Shown in pieces: positions 11,494 through 23,654 of a DNA stretch of 64,000 nucleotides. The translations under genes were made by a program, and so were the position numbers. How positions within the stretch are numbered: position 1 is the stretch's first letter; the number at the start of each line of letters is the position of its first letter. The stretch comes from Leptobrachium leishanense. Taxonomy: Eukaryota; Chordata; Amphibia; Anura; Megophryidae. The stretch spans positions 50,798,153-50,862,152 of the forward strand of contig CM019069.1 of assembly GCA_009667805.1 (NCBI GenBank). The letters are read 5' to 3'. The notes beneath the pieces are model-generated. The model ran no database searches, was not told where the DNA came from, and was given only the letters and a program-made list of their open reading frames with translations.

Positions 11494-12329
11494 AGGGGTT
11501 GTTCAGAGAGCACCGAAAAGTCGCCGACATTTAGGTGATCTGTCATTCCCCGCACTTCGTGCGGAATCAAATTTCTTCACCCTGCGGTGAATTCAACATT
11601 CACCACAGGGTCCCCGAAGTACAGGGAATCGGCCACCGAATGCCGCCGCCAATCCACCGAACATCCTCCGCAAACCTGCTGGAGGGCTGTCAAACGCAGC
11701 CGACGAGCCGCCGAGCACAGCGCCGACCAGCTGCAAAACAAAGCCGACAAGCCACCGGACAGGTAGAAAAAAAAAACCAATATGATTGAAAGTGTCAAAA
11801 TTGAAACGCTGTTTGCAAAAAAACTACTGAACGAAAATGTCTGGAATTAACATAGAAGTCCAATGAATGATAATAAAAAGGTCTGTTACAGAAAACATAG
11901 AAGAAACGCTATTAAAAAAAAATTAAAGAAAAAATCCTGAAAAATGCCTAAAAGATCCTAAAAATAAAAAAATAAAGAGTCTTTTGACTGCAGATTAAAA
12001 GAATAAACAGTTTATTGGATATGGGATAAAAACGGAAATATTTTTAACATTGAAGCCTATGGGATTTGCTTGAATAAACCTGTTGAATGAAACCACTGAA
12101 TATCAGGGTATTTCACTGCTGCTCGGTGTTCTGTGAATAGATTAACCATTGCTTCTCTATGCGGAATTTCACTGCCGTCGAACAGGCACCGTACCTGCTG
12201 GCAATTCGCCAAAATTTGGTGAACTACCTGCTCTGTGAGTATCCAAATGGCCCCGAAATGGCACCGTACGGGGAAATTTCCTTCTTGGTGCCATTTCGGG
12301 GCCTGATTGGCTCTTTGTGAATAATCCTG
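11494..12329 (+). mobile_element. CAGGGTTATTC-type MITE, 836 bp
   Basis: Ends AGGGGTTGTTCAGAG and the complement of CAGGATTATTCACAAAG form imperfect terminal inverted repeats. Flanking TAT at 11491-11493 and 12330-12332 is a plausible 3-bp target duplication (PIF/Harbinger behaviour). Internal sequence parallels copies at 12971, 36619 and 46017. Non-coding. Confidence 0.75.
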
Positions 12330-12970
12330 TATAACTTGCAAATACATGAAAGCTTGAACATATATATATCTTTTAATTCATAAAAAACACACTGTATTTT
12401 CCCCCCTGGTTTTAACATAGACCGGTGGCATAGATTCACTAGCTAAAGTGGCTATTAAGAGCTCTCTGAGAGCAAACACAAAATTCACTAAGATCTCTGG
12501 CTCAGAAATGAAGACTTCAATCTTTCCTCCAATTTTAAACATAGGAGCCAAACATCCACTTCAGCTTAAAACGAAATGATAAAAATGGTAAAGTCCGTTC
12601 AAACATATTAAAAACAAAATCAAAAACAATGGTTAATACAAATTAATGCTGTGATATCACAAAGGTGATCAGACTCCAATGTGAACAATCTGAGACAATT
12701 TACAAGCCCTTTGTGAAGTGGAATGGATAGCCTCGGATTGTGGCTGTACACAATGGGAAAACCATGTCCATCATCACACAAGACCACTTAATAGTTGCAT
12801 GGAGGGCAAGAAAAATGTTATTAACTGTTTAATTAATAGTTAAATTAAGTAATGCCAAATTTGGTTTTAATATGTTACATGCCTTTTCTGATATTTTTAC
12901 ATTTTTGCCAAGATTTATCTTAATATGTAAAAAAAAAGATTTTCTTTGTTATTACATCATTACAAACTAT
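12330..12970. other. unassigned AT-rich DNA
   Basis: Nothing supported between two MITEs of the same family. Confidence 0.45.
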
Positions 12971-13803
12971 CAGGGTTATTCAAAGAGATCCGAATTGTGG
13001 CCAAAAGGTAACCGAACAGTGAAATTCAGCGTTCGGTAACCTTTCCTGGCCATTCGGCTATTCAGAGAGCAGGCAGTTCGCCAAATGTTGGCGAATTGCC
13101 TGCACATATGGTGTCTGTTCGGTGCCTGTTCGAGGGCAGTGAATCCCCATAGAGAAGCAATGCTTCGTCTATTCAGAGAACAAAAACCAGCAGTGAAAAG
13201 TTGCCGAATTGCCCTGCTGTTCGGTGGTTTCATGCGGCAGATTTATTAAGGCGAATCCCATAGGCTTCAATGTTAAAAATATTCCCATTTTAATCTAATA
13301 AACCATTTATTATAATATTCTGCAGTAAAAAGTCTAAGTTTTTTAAATAGTTTTTTCTTTTTTCTGTAACAGCCCTTTTTATTATCATTCATTGGATCTT
13401 ATATGTAAATTTCAGACATTTTCGTTCAGTAGTTTCCTTGCAAACAGCATTTCACTTTTCAAACATTCAAGCATAGTGGTTTTTTTTCTCACTGCATTCG
13501 TCTGTGGTGTCGGGTTTTTCCGGCGGCTGCTCTGTGCTGTGATCGGCGGCTGCTCGGGTTTCTCCAGCGTGTTCAGCGGGGCTAATCCAGATGTTTTTGC
13601 GGGTTTCGGTGTGCCTTCACTGGGTTTTGCGGTGAGTTTTTGGCGGGTTTGCGGTGGCTTTTCCCTTCATTACAGCGGCCCTGTGGTGCTTGCTGAATAC
13701 ACCGCAGGGTCGCCAAAATGGGATCGCCGAATCGCACTGAATTAAAGAGAACGAAAAGTCACTGAACGTGCGGTGACTTTTCGATTCTCTTTGAATAATC
13801 CTG
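12971..13803 (+). mobile_element. CAGGGTTATTC-type MITE, 833 bp
   Basis: Left end CAGGGTTATTCAAAGAG; right end is the complement of CAGGATTATTCAAAGAG. Next to the right end is a secondary hairpin (AAAAGTCACTGAACGTGCGG and its partner). Flanks TAT and TAA do not match exactly. The open frame of 117 codons inside has no family signature and is not called a gene. Confidence 0.75.
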
Positions 13804-13881
13804 TAAATCTCTCCCTCAGGATTTGTGCTATTTTACAGTACAGTTTGTACTATAGTAGTTGATATATACATTTCACACACA

Positions 13882-13903
13882 CATATATATATATATATAT
13901 ATT
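13882..13903. repeat. (AT)n microsatellite preceded by (CA)n
   Basis: A short CA run passes directly into about eleven AT units. Confidence 0.9.
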
Positions 13904-14006
13904 TGTGACTATAAACAACCTTACATACCATATATTTTGGGTGGATGTCTGATGCTTTTATCGTGTGTTTGTTCAGCCTGCAATAGAACTTTGTCTGCAA
14001 CACTTG

Positions 14007-14188
14007 CAGGGTTATTTAGAGAAAGTTGAAAATCAGTAGAATGACTAAAGAAGTTAAAATTCTAGGTCAAAACAGCCAAACCAGAAAAATTCTCCCGTTT
14101 ATCTCACTTTCCAAATCAGCTATTTGGTCTAGATTGTTCTCTTCTCGTGCCACTTCTCCTGATTTTCACCTTTCTCTGAATAACCCTG
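14007..14188. mobile_element. short palindromic MITE, CAGGGTTATTC ends
   Basis: Starts CAGGGTTATTTAGAGAAAG and ends with the complement of CAGGGTTATTCAGAGAAAG, with arms complementary through TTCTAGGTCAAAA. A 3-bp duplication TTG flanks it (14004-14006, 14189-14191). Related short copies are at 44458 and 59992. Confidence 0.75.
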
Positions 14189-14279
14189 TTGAAAACATTA
14201 TCCAGAAAACAATTGTCAGAATGCACCTTCTGCTATATTTCTACAACTGCAATTAATATTTGTGAGAGTAAACCTTTTA

Positions 14280-14704
14280 GGCTAGGGTCAGACGAAAGCA
14301 GTTTTAACGTGCGTTTAGACGCACGAAATCACGGCCGTGCTAGCAGCAAATGACGTCCAATGCCGGGGAACACACGAAGTACGGCCGCACGAAAGTTCGT
14401 CCGCGCAACGCAAGTGGCAAACGAACGCATTTTTTCTAGAACGTCAAACCGCTAGTACGGACGTACAGAGTGCGCTGCGTCCGCTAGAGGCGTGTGTGCG
14501 TGATTGGGAGACGTCAGACACTGCTAATGTCCGGCCAGCATAACGTCCAGACACAAAAAGTGTTTTATTGATGATCCGTACAAAATCACGGACGAAAAAG
14601 CGCATCGTATGACTGCTATCGCGTATTCCGTGAAAAATGCGTCCATTCGTTCGAACGCACTTTTTCACAGACAACGCGAAAAATGCGTTAGTCTGACCCT
14701 AGCC
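14280..14704 (+). mobile_element. CpG-rich Harbinger-like MITE, GGCTAGGGTCAGACG family
   Basis: Perfect terminal motif GGCTAGGGTCAGAC at the left and its complement at the right, flanked by TTA at 14277-14279 and 14705-14707, the 3-bp duplication expected of PIF/Harbinger. The interior is strikingly rich in CpG and CGTACG-like words against AT-rich flanks. Non-coding; sister copies at 23655 and 37495. Confidence 0.85.
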
Positions 14705-14707
14705 TTA

Positions 14708-16189
14708 GTCAATTAAATTTAATAAAAGGTATTGTTTTTTTTCCTTTAAGTTTTTAATATCAGGATGATTGTCTATGTATTGCTAAAACATCCTGTACTC
14801 AATCTCATTCTAAACTTGCCTGCAGTGTTGATTTACAAAGTTTAAATTTGCAGAATAGCTAAGAGGGCTAATAACCTTACAATTGCTGTATTACTTAAAC
14901 TTGGATTAGAAATGATGGGCTAGATTCCGAATCAGATATGAACGTAAACTGGTATGAGTCTGGTAAACTTGCCAATGCCATTAACATCTACAGAGTTTAT
15001 GGGTTTAATACAGCTCTGATTATATTTATGCCTGACTTGGAATCTAATCTATCTTAATTCTAGGTTACTTCCAATAGGAGGTTTTAAAAATCAGACTTGT
15101 TTCCTCCCGTGTTTAGGCAGTTCCCTGTCTTTCTCAAAGATGTTTACTTAATCTAGACTAATAACTATTCATAGAGGGTTTTGCTGGTCTGTAACTTTCA
15201 ACACAGCTTAAAATAGTGTAGCATATTAGGTATAATTCTCAATGTATAACCACTCAAACGTTTGTTAATGTTTCAATAATACGGTTAATATTTTTATGAA
15301 CCTTTGCAACAATAGTTTTAATTGTATCATGCAGACACGATGTAAGACTTCCAACAAAAGACTAATTTCCAATAAAGTGAAGTAAACAGAGTCTCCCATC
15401 AAGGTCTAGTTTAACATTGGAACCGCTGTCCCGAGATCACATGCCAAGATAACCCATTTGCTCCTATATTCCTTTGTGTACTTCAGTCATGACCCTAATT
15501 AATGTGTCTTGTTTAAACATGCATTTGTGCAAGTAATGGGTGGTTTTGTTTAGACAATTGAACAGAGCTGACAAGGAAATATTCCATCAAACAGGACCAT
15601 AAAAAGTACATTATGCACTATTATTATGAGCCAAGTTTCATTTATTACCCATATTTTACAATACGTGGCTATCAATCATTACCTGACACTGAGCTATGTT
15701 AACATGAGATCAAAGAGTGAAAGCTAAGTAAAACAAACAAGGTCACATAAAAATCGCCTTGGCACTTTATGTATATAGTAAAATGAACAAACTTGAACCT
15801 TGTATGCAAAATGATTTACATTTGCTAGAAAATGTAGCTAGAGTGTAAGGTTACTCAGTCAAACAGTCACAGAACAACTTCCATAACATGCATGTAGGAG
15901 CATTAAAGAACCCGTGAGCGGGCTTCAACAGAGCCTCCGAGATTTGCTATTTGTATAAACATTTTAATGGAAGAGGACTGATCCACAGTGAGATTTATGA
16001 GAGGTAGAAGGGAAAAAAGGTAATTAAAAGCTCAAGGATAAACCTGTGTGTTTAAGCAATAAAAAATAATACATTATCATTTATGGGGTAACTCAGGACC
16101 AGGTTTAAAAAGTTCACTCTTTGCATTCAAAAAAATCTTTTTTTGTTCTTTAATCAGAAAAAGTAGAAATATTAAAATCTACTAAAATC
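14708..16189. other. unique AT-rich DNA, repeat-poor
   Basis: The longest stretch in the first third of the window with no repeat signature that I can see. It has no sustained open frame. It could be ancestral single-copy sequence; conservation cannot be judged from one sequence. Confidence 0.45.
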
Positions 16190-16579
16190 TTAAAACATTT
16201 TGCTTTTAGATTTAAAGCCATCAAAAAAGCCCTTACCCCTTATCCCACATTGCGAGGGCGACACGATCCGCCGCTTCGGCTGTCTGCAAGAGGTGGAAGA
16301 CTGGGTACAAATAGTTCCCAGTGTTCTTCTGCTATCCCTACACGACCCCCTCAGCTCACTGCAGAGGCATGCTTTGATCCATGGAGTCCTATGTACTCCA
16401 GGAGCCAATAAAAGAAGTACTGACATTATCAACCACTGGCTCACAAATATGCCGAATTGAGTCACTAAAACAATAGCATGGTCAGAATAGAGCTGCTAAC
16501 AGCGAGACGCAAGAAATACAGCTCAACGCAAGATTTTTTCCATTTTGAGCCGCTATTAATGGCAGTTGGAATTGGGCCC
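16190..16579 (-). mobile_element. partial Harbinger-like MITE, GGGCCCTATT family
   Basis: Minus-oriented partial copy whose GGGCCC end lies at 16574-16579. It shares the family's middle block (GGAGTCCTATGTACTCCA region and a GTTCCCAGT block) with the elements at 1364 and 26172. The opposite terminus was not found. Non-coding despite open frames of 86-91 codons on both strands. Confidence 0.6.
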
Positions 16580-17262
16580 ATTGTTTCTTCTCAAGACCAT
16601 GGCTTCACCTTCTCTCGTTACAGCATTATCATCTTGCTCTATCTATCCTAGTGTTGTCCTCTTCCCATCATTCTCGTTACTGAGTTAAGCTCACACTTCA
16701 TCGCACATCCTGATTTCACCAGTATCTTTTCATTTTTAAGACAAATTACTGTTCTTTTTAAACTCAAATCGTTTTGTGATGCTTTCTACACCTTTCTATA
16801 AAAAGATAAAAAAAATTCACCCACTCCTTGTGCTTACTATGCAAGCGTAGTCTACATATTAAAAAAAAATGCATCCTTCCTCGTGGTTAAGCGCGGTGCT
16901 GAGCAGATTGCACCATTTGTCAAATTCAGAGCTCCCTTCTATTATCTGTGAAGCGCCGTAAAACTGGCCAAGTGAAAAATACCACCAGTTTTGCCATCTT
17001 ACGAGCCGGCAAGAACAGTTTTATCAACAAGTGAATAGAAAAGACAAGCAATATTTTTGGCATGGGATCTTTCGCATAGACTTAAATAGTAGGTGCAAAA
17101 AATGTTGTTATCCTGGCCAGGTGAAGACACACCGAAACTCTTTAGCACATGGTAAATACATGCAATTAATTGCTCACAAATGTTCGCAACATAGGCCCTG
17201 GAATCCTTAACTAGCCTCAAGAACACCGGACAAGCAAACTATATGCTTCTTTAACACTTAAT
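16580..17262. other. unassigned DNA
   Basis: No gene or repeat recognised before the CR1 3' end. Confidence 0.45.
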
Positions 17263-17485
17263 AAAGATACATAGTTACATAGTTACATAGTTATATAGGC
17301 TGAAAAAAGACATGCGTCCATCGGGTTCAGCCTCTCCCACATAACCTACTGCTGTTGATCCAAAAGAAGGCAAAAAACCCAGTCTGAAATGCTTGCCAAT
17401 ATGCAACATACTGGGAAAAAATTCCTTCTTGACCCCAGAATGGCAGTCAGATTTCTCCTTGGATCAAGAAGCTTTTACCCACATA

Positions 17486-18874
17486 TTAAATATTATAACC
17501 CTTAATATTCTGTGTCTGCAGGAAGTCATCCAGTCGTTTTTTAAAAGTCTGTACAGACTCAGACCCAACCACCTCAACAGGCAGAGAATTCCACAGCTTT
17601 ATTGTTCTCACCGTAAAATAACCCTTCCTATGCTTTAAGCTAAATTTTCTTTCTTCCAGTCTAAATGGATGACCCCTTGTCCTATGTATAGTCCTGTTTA
17701 TGAATAGGTTATCAGACAATGGTTGATAATGGCCCCGTATATATTTATATAAGGTTATCAGATCCCCTCTAAGGCGCCGTTTCTCTAAACTAAACAGGTT
17801 TAAGCTTGTTAGTCTTGCCTCATAACTTAACCCTTAAATTCCCCTTATTAATTTAGTTGCCCATCTCTGCACTTTTTCTAACGCTATAATATCTTTTTTT
17901 AAGACCGGTGCCCAAAATTGCACGGCATATTCAAGGTGCGGCCTGACCATTGATTTATACAGAGGCAAAATTATGTTTTCATCCCGTGAGTGAACTCCCC
18001 TTTTAATGCATGCCAATACTTTGCTTGCCTTGGCAACTGCTGTTTGACATTGCACATTGTTACTTAGTTTGAAGTCTATGATTATTCCCAAATCCTTCTC
18101 CTGCTTGGATTTCCCTAACTCCGTACCATTTAGGGTATAAATTACTTGTGTGTTCTTCACTCCAAAGTGCATAACTTTGCATTTATCTACATTAAATTTC
18201 ATCTGCCATTTAAGTGCCCAGTCCCCCAATCTATCTAAATCCCTCTGCAGCGAAGTAACATCCTGCTCACATTGTATTACTTTTCCTAGTTTTGTGTCAT
18301 CTGCAAACACTGATACATGACTTTCAATGCCTATCTCAAGGTCATTTATAAATAAATTGAATAGTATTGGTCCTATAACAGACCCCTGAGGGACACCGCT
18401 TACCACTGGTGTCCATCTTGAAAATGTACCATTTATGACCACTCTCTGTACCCTATCTTTTAGCCAGTTTTCTATCCAAGAACAAGTATTTTCATCTAGA
18501 CCAATTTTTCTTAATTTAAATAGTAACATTTTGTGTGGAACTGTGTCGAAAGCTTTGGCAAAATCTAAGTAAATCACATCCACTGCGACCCCCTGATCTA
18601 TACTTCTACTTACTTCCTCATAGAACGTAATAAGGTTAGTCTGACATGATCTGTGTTTCATGAAACCATGCTGATTTTTGCCAATAACATTATACCTCCC
18701 AATAAATTCCTGAATATTATCCCTTAGTAACCCCTCGAATACTTTCCCAACCACAGATGTTAAGCTCACAGGTCTATAATTCCCAGGCACAAATTTTAAA
18801 CCTTTCTTAAATATAGGGACGACGTCAGCTTTTCTCCAATCCTCTGGTACTATTCCTGAAAGAAAAGAATCTTG
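17486..18874 (-). pseudogene. CR1 ORF2 reverse transcriptase portion
   Basis: Encodes the palm and C-terminal region: GNYRPVSLTSV, DFAKAFDTVPH, SGVPQGSVIGPILFNLFIND and the catalytic FADD box at 18296-18307, followed by the YKSMVRPHLEYAVQFW and LEKVQRWATK blocks. One in-frame TAA at 17834-17836 interrupts an otherwise continuous frame that resumes at once (GLSYEARLTNLNLFSLEKRR) and runs to 17486. A single A-to-T change could explain the stop. The catalytic aspartates are intact, but the N-terminal endonuclease is separated from it by the L2 insertion, so it is non-functional as it stands. Confidence 0.92.
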
Positions 18875-18882
18875 AAAGATTA

Positions 18883-20664
18883 CTATCTACGCTGTCCTCC
18901 AACCCTAAACGGCTCTGGTCCACCTTCAACACCCTCCTCTACCCACCTGCACCTCCCCCCTCAGCTGCCTTCAGCGCTCAAGACCTGGCAGACTACTTCC
19001 TCAGTAAAACTTTAACTATCAGAAGCAACATCCCAACACAAGATAGTTATCTGCCACCGCCACTCCCACAGGTCCCCTCTGCCACCCTCTGCCGCTTCCT
19101 CCCAGTCACTGAGGAGGAAGTCAATTCCTTATTGTCCTCCTCACATCTCACCACGTGCCCGTTCGACCCCATTCCCTCACATCTAATTCCTCCCCTCTCC
19201 TCCTCCCTCACCCCTGCTCTCACACACATCTTCAACCTATCTCTCTCCACTGGCTCCTTTCCATTCACCTTCAAACACGCGCTAGTTACCCCTTTACTAA
19301 AGAAACCATCCCTAGACCCCAACTCTCCATCCAACTACCGCCCTGTATCCCTGCTTCCCTTCACATCAAAGCTCTTAGAAAAACTAGTCTTCAACCGCCT
19401 CTCCCTCTTCCTGTCCTCCAATTCCCTACTTGACCCCCTGCAATCTTGCTTCCGTCCCCTACACTCAACTGAAACTGCCCTCACCAAAGTCACCAACGAC
19501 CTCCTAACTGCTAAAAAACACAGCCACTATTCTATTCTCATCCTGCTTGACCTCTCGGCTGCTTTTGACACTGTTGACCACCCCCTCCTTCTACAGACCC
19601 TCAACTCTCTGGGTCTCGGTGACACTGCACTTGCTTGGGTTGACTCCTATTTATCCAACAGGTCCTTCTGTGTGTCCTTTGCTGGTAACTCCTCCTCTTC
19701 ATTGCCTCTATCTGTTGGTGTACCTCAAGGCTCTGTCCTTGGTCCTCTGCTCTTTTCCATCTACACCTCCTCCCTGGGCAAAATCATCAACAGCTTTGGC
19801 TTTAATTACCACCTCTACGCTGATGACACTCAGATCTACCTCTCTACCCCTGATCTCTCTCCCCCTGTCCTCTCAAAAGTCAGTGACTGTTTATCTGGCA
19901 TCTCCTCCTGGATGGCCTCCCACCACCTAAAGATCAACATGTCAAAGACTGAGCTCCTACTTATTCCTCCCTCCAATGCCTCCCCACCTCCTGACTTCTC
20001 TATCATGGTGGAGGGTATCACCATCTCCCCATCAAACCAAGTTCGCTGTCTTGGAGTTACACTTGACTCTGCTCTTTCCTTCATCCCCCACACTCAGTCT
20101 CTTTCCTCCTCCTGCCGATACCAACTGCGTAATATTTCCAGAATTCGGCCATTTCTTACCGCTGTCACCACAAAACAACTCATACACGCCCTGGTAATCT
20201 CCCGACTCGACTATTGCAATAATCTCTTATCTGGCCTCCCTCTGTTCCGCCTCTCCCCCCTACAATCCATCCTGAACGCCTCCGCCAGGCTAATTCACCT
20301 CACCCGCCGCTCTGTCTCTGCCGCTCCCCTCTGCGAGTCCCTTCACTGGCTCCCCATCCACTGCAGAATTAAGTTCAAAATCCTTATCCTTACCTACAAA
20401 ACCCTCACTAACTCAGCGCCCTACTACCTGTCCTCACTAATCACCAAATACACCCCAGCCCGCTCCCTAAGGTCAAACAGTGACCTGCGCCTAGCTTCTC
20501 CCCGCATCACCTCTTCCCATGATAGACTGCAGGACTTCACACGCGCAGCCCCCACTCACTGGAACGCTCTCCCTCGTACTGTCAGACTTTCCCCTAACTT
20601 CTCTTCCTTCAAACGCTCCCTTAAAACGTTCCTATTTAGGGAAGCCTACCACCCAACTCACTGA
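18883..20664 (+). CDS. L2 ORF2 fragment: reverse transcriptase, open frame
   Basis: About 593 codons are open from the 5' truncation point to a TGA at 20662-20664. Blocks in order: [40 protein letters not shown] and the catalytic YADD at 19816-19827, then the L2-type C-terminal domain with [16 protein letters not shown] and LHWLPI. The upstream AP-endonuclease is lost by truncation, so it would start at an internal methionine (for example 19132) if ever translated. There is no promoter of its own. The absence of stops suggests a recent insertion. Confidence 0.92.
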   Translation, partial: LSTLSSNPKRLWSTFNTLLYPPAPPPSAAFSAQDLADYFLSKTLTIRSNIPTQDSYLPPPLPQVPSATLCRFLPVTEEEVNSLLSSSHLTTCPFDPIPSHLIPPLSSSLTPALTHIFNLSLSTGSFPFTFKHALVTPLLKKPSLDPNSPSNYRPVSLLPFTSKLLEKLVFNRLSLFLSSNSLLDPLQSCFRPLHSTETALTKVTNDLLTAKKHSHYSILILLDLSAAFDTVDHPLLLQTLNSLGLGDTALAWVDSYLSNRSFCVSFAGNSSSSLPLSVGVPQGSVLGPLLFSIYTSSLGKIINSFGFNYHLYADDTQIYLSTPDLSPPVLSKVSDCLSGISSWMASHHLKINMSKTELLLIPPSNASPPPDFSIMVEGITISPSNQVRCLGVTLDSALSFIPHTQSLSSSCRYQLRNISRIRPFLTAVTTKQLIHALVISRLDYCNNLLSGLPLFRLSPLQSILNASARLIHLTRRSVSAAPLCESLHWLPIHCRIKFKILILTYKTLTNSAPYYLSSLITKYTPARSLRSNSDLRLASPRITSSHDRLQDFTRAAPTHWNALPRTVRLSPNFSSFKRSLKTFLFREAYHPTH

Positions 20665-20886
20665 CGCAACCATCAATCACTCTCACCTTACAGTCCTCTC
20701 CTCCTGTTTCCAACCCCAACCCTCCTAGATTGTGAGTTCCTACGGGAATAGGGCCCTCATCTCCTCCTGTACTGTTTGTCAAATGTTGTTCAATGTATTG
20801 TAACCCTGTCTATACTGTGCTTATTGTACAGCGCTGCGGAATATGCTGGCGCTTTATTAATAAAGAATAATAATAAAGAATAATAA
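18883..20886 (+). mobile_element. L2 LINE inserted in CR1
   Basis: A 2-kb, 5'-truncated L2 in opposite orientation to its CR1 host. Its 3' end has the L2 hallmark TTGTACAGCGCTGCGGAATA and TGGCGCTTTATTAATAAA, then an AATAA-type microsatellite tail. No clear target duplication remains: the CR1 flanks CTTGAAAGAT and AATTAAGAAC abut directly. The same tail is seen in the fragments at 53129, 26021 and 43684. Confidence 0.92.
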
Positions 20887-20887
20887 T

Positions 20888-22351
20888 TAAGAACAGAGGT
20901 TTACATATTTCAACACATAGCTCTCTCAGTACTTGTGGGTGAATTCCATCTGGCCCTAGGGCTTTATTCACATTCACATTGTTTAATTTCTGCAAAACCT
21001 TGTCCTGAGTCAACCAGTCACTTTGTATTAGTAAGTTTTTATTAATGAATTGCATGTCTCCTGTTTTAGGTTTCTCTTTGATAAATACTGAAGAAAAATA
21101 ATCATTCAAAATTTCTGCTTTATCCTGATCTTCAGTTAACAACCCTGACTCAGATACATTTTCACTCTTGGGTTTTTTAGAATTTATGTACCTAAAGAAT
21201 CTTTTAGGGTTGGTCTTGCTCTCTTTGGCTATTTCTTTTTCATTTTCTAGTTTAGACCATCTAATCGCATTTTTACATGCTTTATTGGCTGCCCTATATG
21301 CTTTATAGGATGCCTCAGATTTATCAGATTTAAAAGCTTTAAATGCCTTCTTTTTATTTTTCATTTCCTTAGTTACCTTCCTACTAAGCCACATTGGTTT
21401 CAGTCTGTTTCTTTTATATTTATTAACCAGTGGAATATATTGAGACGTGTACTTTTCTAATGTTAGTTTAAAGATATTCCACTTATCCTCAGTGTTTTTC
21501 CCGTGAAAGAGTTTCTGCCAGTCAATGACATTGAGAGCTTCCTTTATTTTAATAAAGTTGGCCTTTTTAAAATTATATGTTTTAGCATGCCCCTTATGAA
21601 TGTGTTTTTTTGAGTCTATTTCAAAAGTCACCATATTATGGTCACTGTTTCCCAACTGTTCGTTTACATTAATATTTGAGAGAAGATCCACATTATTTGT
21701 TATAACCAGGTCCAGACAGTTATCCTCTCTAGTTGGTGTTTCTACCAGTTGTGACATGAAGGTATCATTTAAAATATTCAGAAACCGGATTCCCTTTGCT
21801 GAATTACTAGTCCCACTATCCCAATTAATGTCCGGGTAATTAAAATCTCCAATAATTAAAGTGCTACCATGATCTGCAGCCTTCCTAATTTGCTCTAACA
21901 GTTGTTCTTCCTCATCATTATCTATATTAGGTGGTTTATAGCATATGCCAACCAATAGTTGACTTCCCTGTTTATTCCCCAACGAAATATTTACCCATAA
22001 GGATTCCACTTTTCCCTCATCGCTTTCCAGTTGTGTAATATTAGGCTTTAAATCCTGATTTACATATAAACACACTCCACCCCCTTTCTTATGTTTCCTA
22101 TCCTTTCTAAACAATGTATAACCGTTTAAATTTACAGCCCAGTCATGCGTTTCGTCCCACCACGTTTCTGTTATTCCTATAATGTCGTATTGCTTAGTGT
22201 ATGCTATTACCTCTAGTTCCCCCATCTTGTTATTGAGGCTCCTTGCATTAGCAAGCATACATTTAATGTTGTCTCTACCCACACATGCTGAATGCGACTT
22301 TACATTACATGCCTCCACTGTTCTGACATTACCCATCCCCCCCGGCTCCAC
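20888..22351 (-). CDS. CR1 ORF2 endonuclease portion
   Basis: An open frame carrying the AP-like endonuclease domain that nicks target DNA in LINE retrotransposition. Motifs read in order: LANARSLNNK, GITETWWDE, IIGDFNYPDINWDSG and GNSDHNMVTFEI, containing the catalytic Asn, Glu, Asp and His positions of the family. It continues to the start of the reverse transcriptase (KALGPDGIHPQVL), where the L2 insert cuts it. The open frame technically reads on into L2 tail sequence to 20810. No internal stop is seen. Confidence 0.9.
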
Positions 22352-22435
22352 CCCCCCTTAGTCTGAACTGAAACCCTTCCGCTATCTGCTCTGTCTCCAT
22401 TTTGTAAGATACTGTATCCCTCCCCCCTCCTTCCA

Positions 22436-22735
22436 CTAGTTTAAAGTCTCCTCCAACCTTTTAACCATCCTCTCCCCTAGCACAGCAGACCCTCTTCCAT
22501 TCAGGTGCAATCTATCACAACTATACAGATTGTACCCCAGTGCAAAATGAGCCCAGTGCTCTAAAAACCCAAAGCCCTCCTTCCTGCACCAAGCTTTAAG
22601 CCACGCATTGACCTCCCTGATCTCCCGCTGCCTTTCCACTGTAGCACGTGGCACAGGTAGGATCTCAGAAAATACTACCTTGGAGGACCTCTTCTTCAGT
22701 TTACTTCCTAATTCCCTGAAATCATTCTTACATAT
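22436..22735 (-). pseudogene. CR1 ORF1 esterase C-terminal fragment
   Basis: The frame reads SSKVVFSEILPVPRATVE, FLEHWAHF and then DRLHLNGRGSAVLGERM. The D-x-L-H-L-N block is the Asp/His end of the SGNH-type esterase domain known from vertebrate CR1 ORF1 proteins. The N-terminal part with the nucleophile serine is missing because the element is 5'-truncated here. It ends about 85 bp upstream of ORF2, the usual CR1 order. Confidence 0.8.
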
Positions 22736-22740
22736 ACAGA

Positions 22741-23250
22741 TACATTGTGCTAATTAATACAAATCGCTTTATAACAGCTTTAAAATAGATAGCCCAGAGC
22801 TTTTAACATATCTCATACCTCATCCTAGCTCTGTAGAGCGGAGTCGCCACTCTCCCACCAGTCTTACATCCGACAATGAGGCCAAAGTTCGCTTAAACAT
22901 ACTTAATGTTCTTTCACTCTCTCTTACCTTTTTGCTGTAAATATATCCCTATGGTAAGCAACATCCACTTAGATACCATGACTACCACTTCCTCTATAAT
23001 GTCTACCATTACAGCTACACAACTTGAGGTGATATGGTACCACTGTATCCAATATTCTATCTACAAGCACCATTCCACCGTAACCTCCAGAGAGACTGAT
23101 CTTCTATTCATGGTATGGGTAAGAGGAGGAGACAGGAGCCCTGGGGCTGGAGTTTATGATCAAAAGTCATACCTAGGCATGCAAAGTGCTGGCCAATGGA
23201 TGTACATGGAAATAGGGGTATAGCAAGTTGTATGCGGCAACAAATCCCAA
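22741..23250. other. unassigned DNA
   Basis: No recognisable feature between the CR1 5' truncation point and the Penelope-like remnant. Confidence 0.45.
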
Positions 23251-23480
23251 AGTCTTTATTAATGTCTCATAGTGGATGTCAACACATATCAGAAAAGGCT
23301 CTTCCAGCAAAGTTTATCTACGAAGAAGATACAGGCATTCCAGACTTCTTGATCAGGGCAAATTTATTGGAGATGCATCAATGTGCAGGAGAGTATGACA
23401 ACGTTTCGACTCTCAAAGAGTCTTTATCAAATTTTGCAGACATAAACACATTTCGACCATTTTTTAGTTTAGATTGAAAT
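23251..23480 (-). mobile_element. Penelope-like 3' module with degenerate hammerhead core
   Basis: On the minus strand 23399-23430 reads TTGATAAAGACTC, a hairpin closing with GAGTC, then GAAACG. That matches the layout C-U-G-A-N-G-A, stem II, G-A-A-A of the hammerhead ribozymes found in Penelope-like retroelements, but with substitutions at the first and G8 positions, so cleavage is unlikely. Flanking wording (a CTTTATTAATGTC stretch) is like that near 63311-63340. No reverse transcriptase is present. Boundaries are approximate. Confidence 0.5.
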
Positions 23481-23654
23481 GCAGGTTTATCGGTAATTCA
23501 GATCAAAAATCGGTTGTCGGAGATATACTTTGCAATTAAAGTATTGGCTTTAGCAATTCAGTTCAAATTCATTGGTGTGCTGATTTTTGAAAAAATTTCA
23601 TATGCTCAAAGGTGTAGATAATTACATTTTCAGAGAGAAAAAAAGAGGGAATAA

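Larger units (their letters stand above)
17268..22737 (-). mobile_element. CR1 LINE, split by an L2 insertion
   Basis: Minus-strand CR1 of about 3.5 kb once the L2 insert (18883-20886) is removed. It has in order an ORF1 esterase remnant, the ORF2 endonuclease, reverse transcriptase, 3' UTR and tandem octamer tail (TACATAGT-type units at 17268-17296). It is 5'-truncated inside ORF1 near 22737, so it has no promoter. The flanks around the insert join in frame at the reverse transcriptase position reading LFLII then FQDSF. Apart from the insert and one stop codon, the coding sequence is well preserved, so it is relatively young. Confidence 0.92.

Noticed and set aside
13392..13745. 117-codon frame as a host gene
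   Set aside because: Lies inside a MITE, uses no recognisable motif, and neighbouring family copies do not preserve it.
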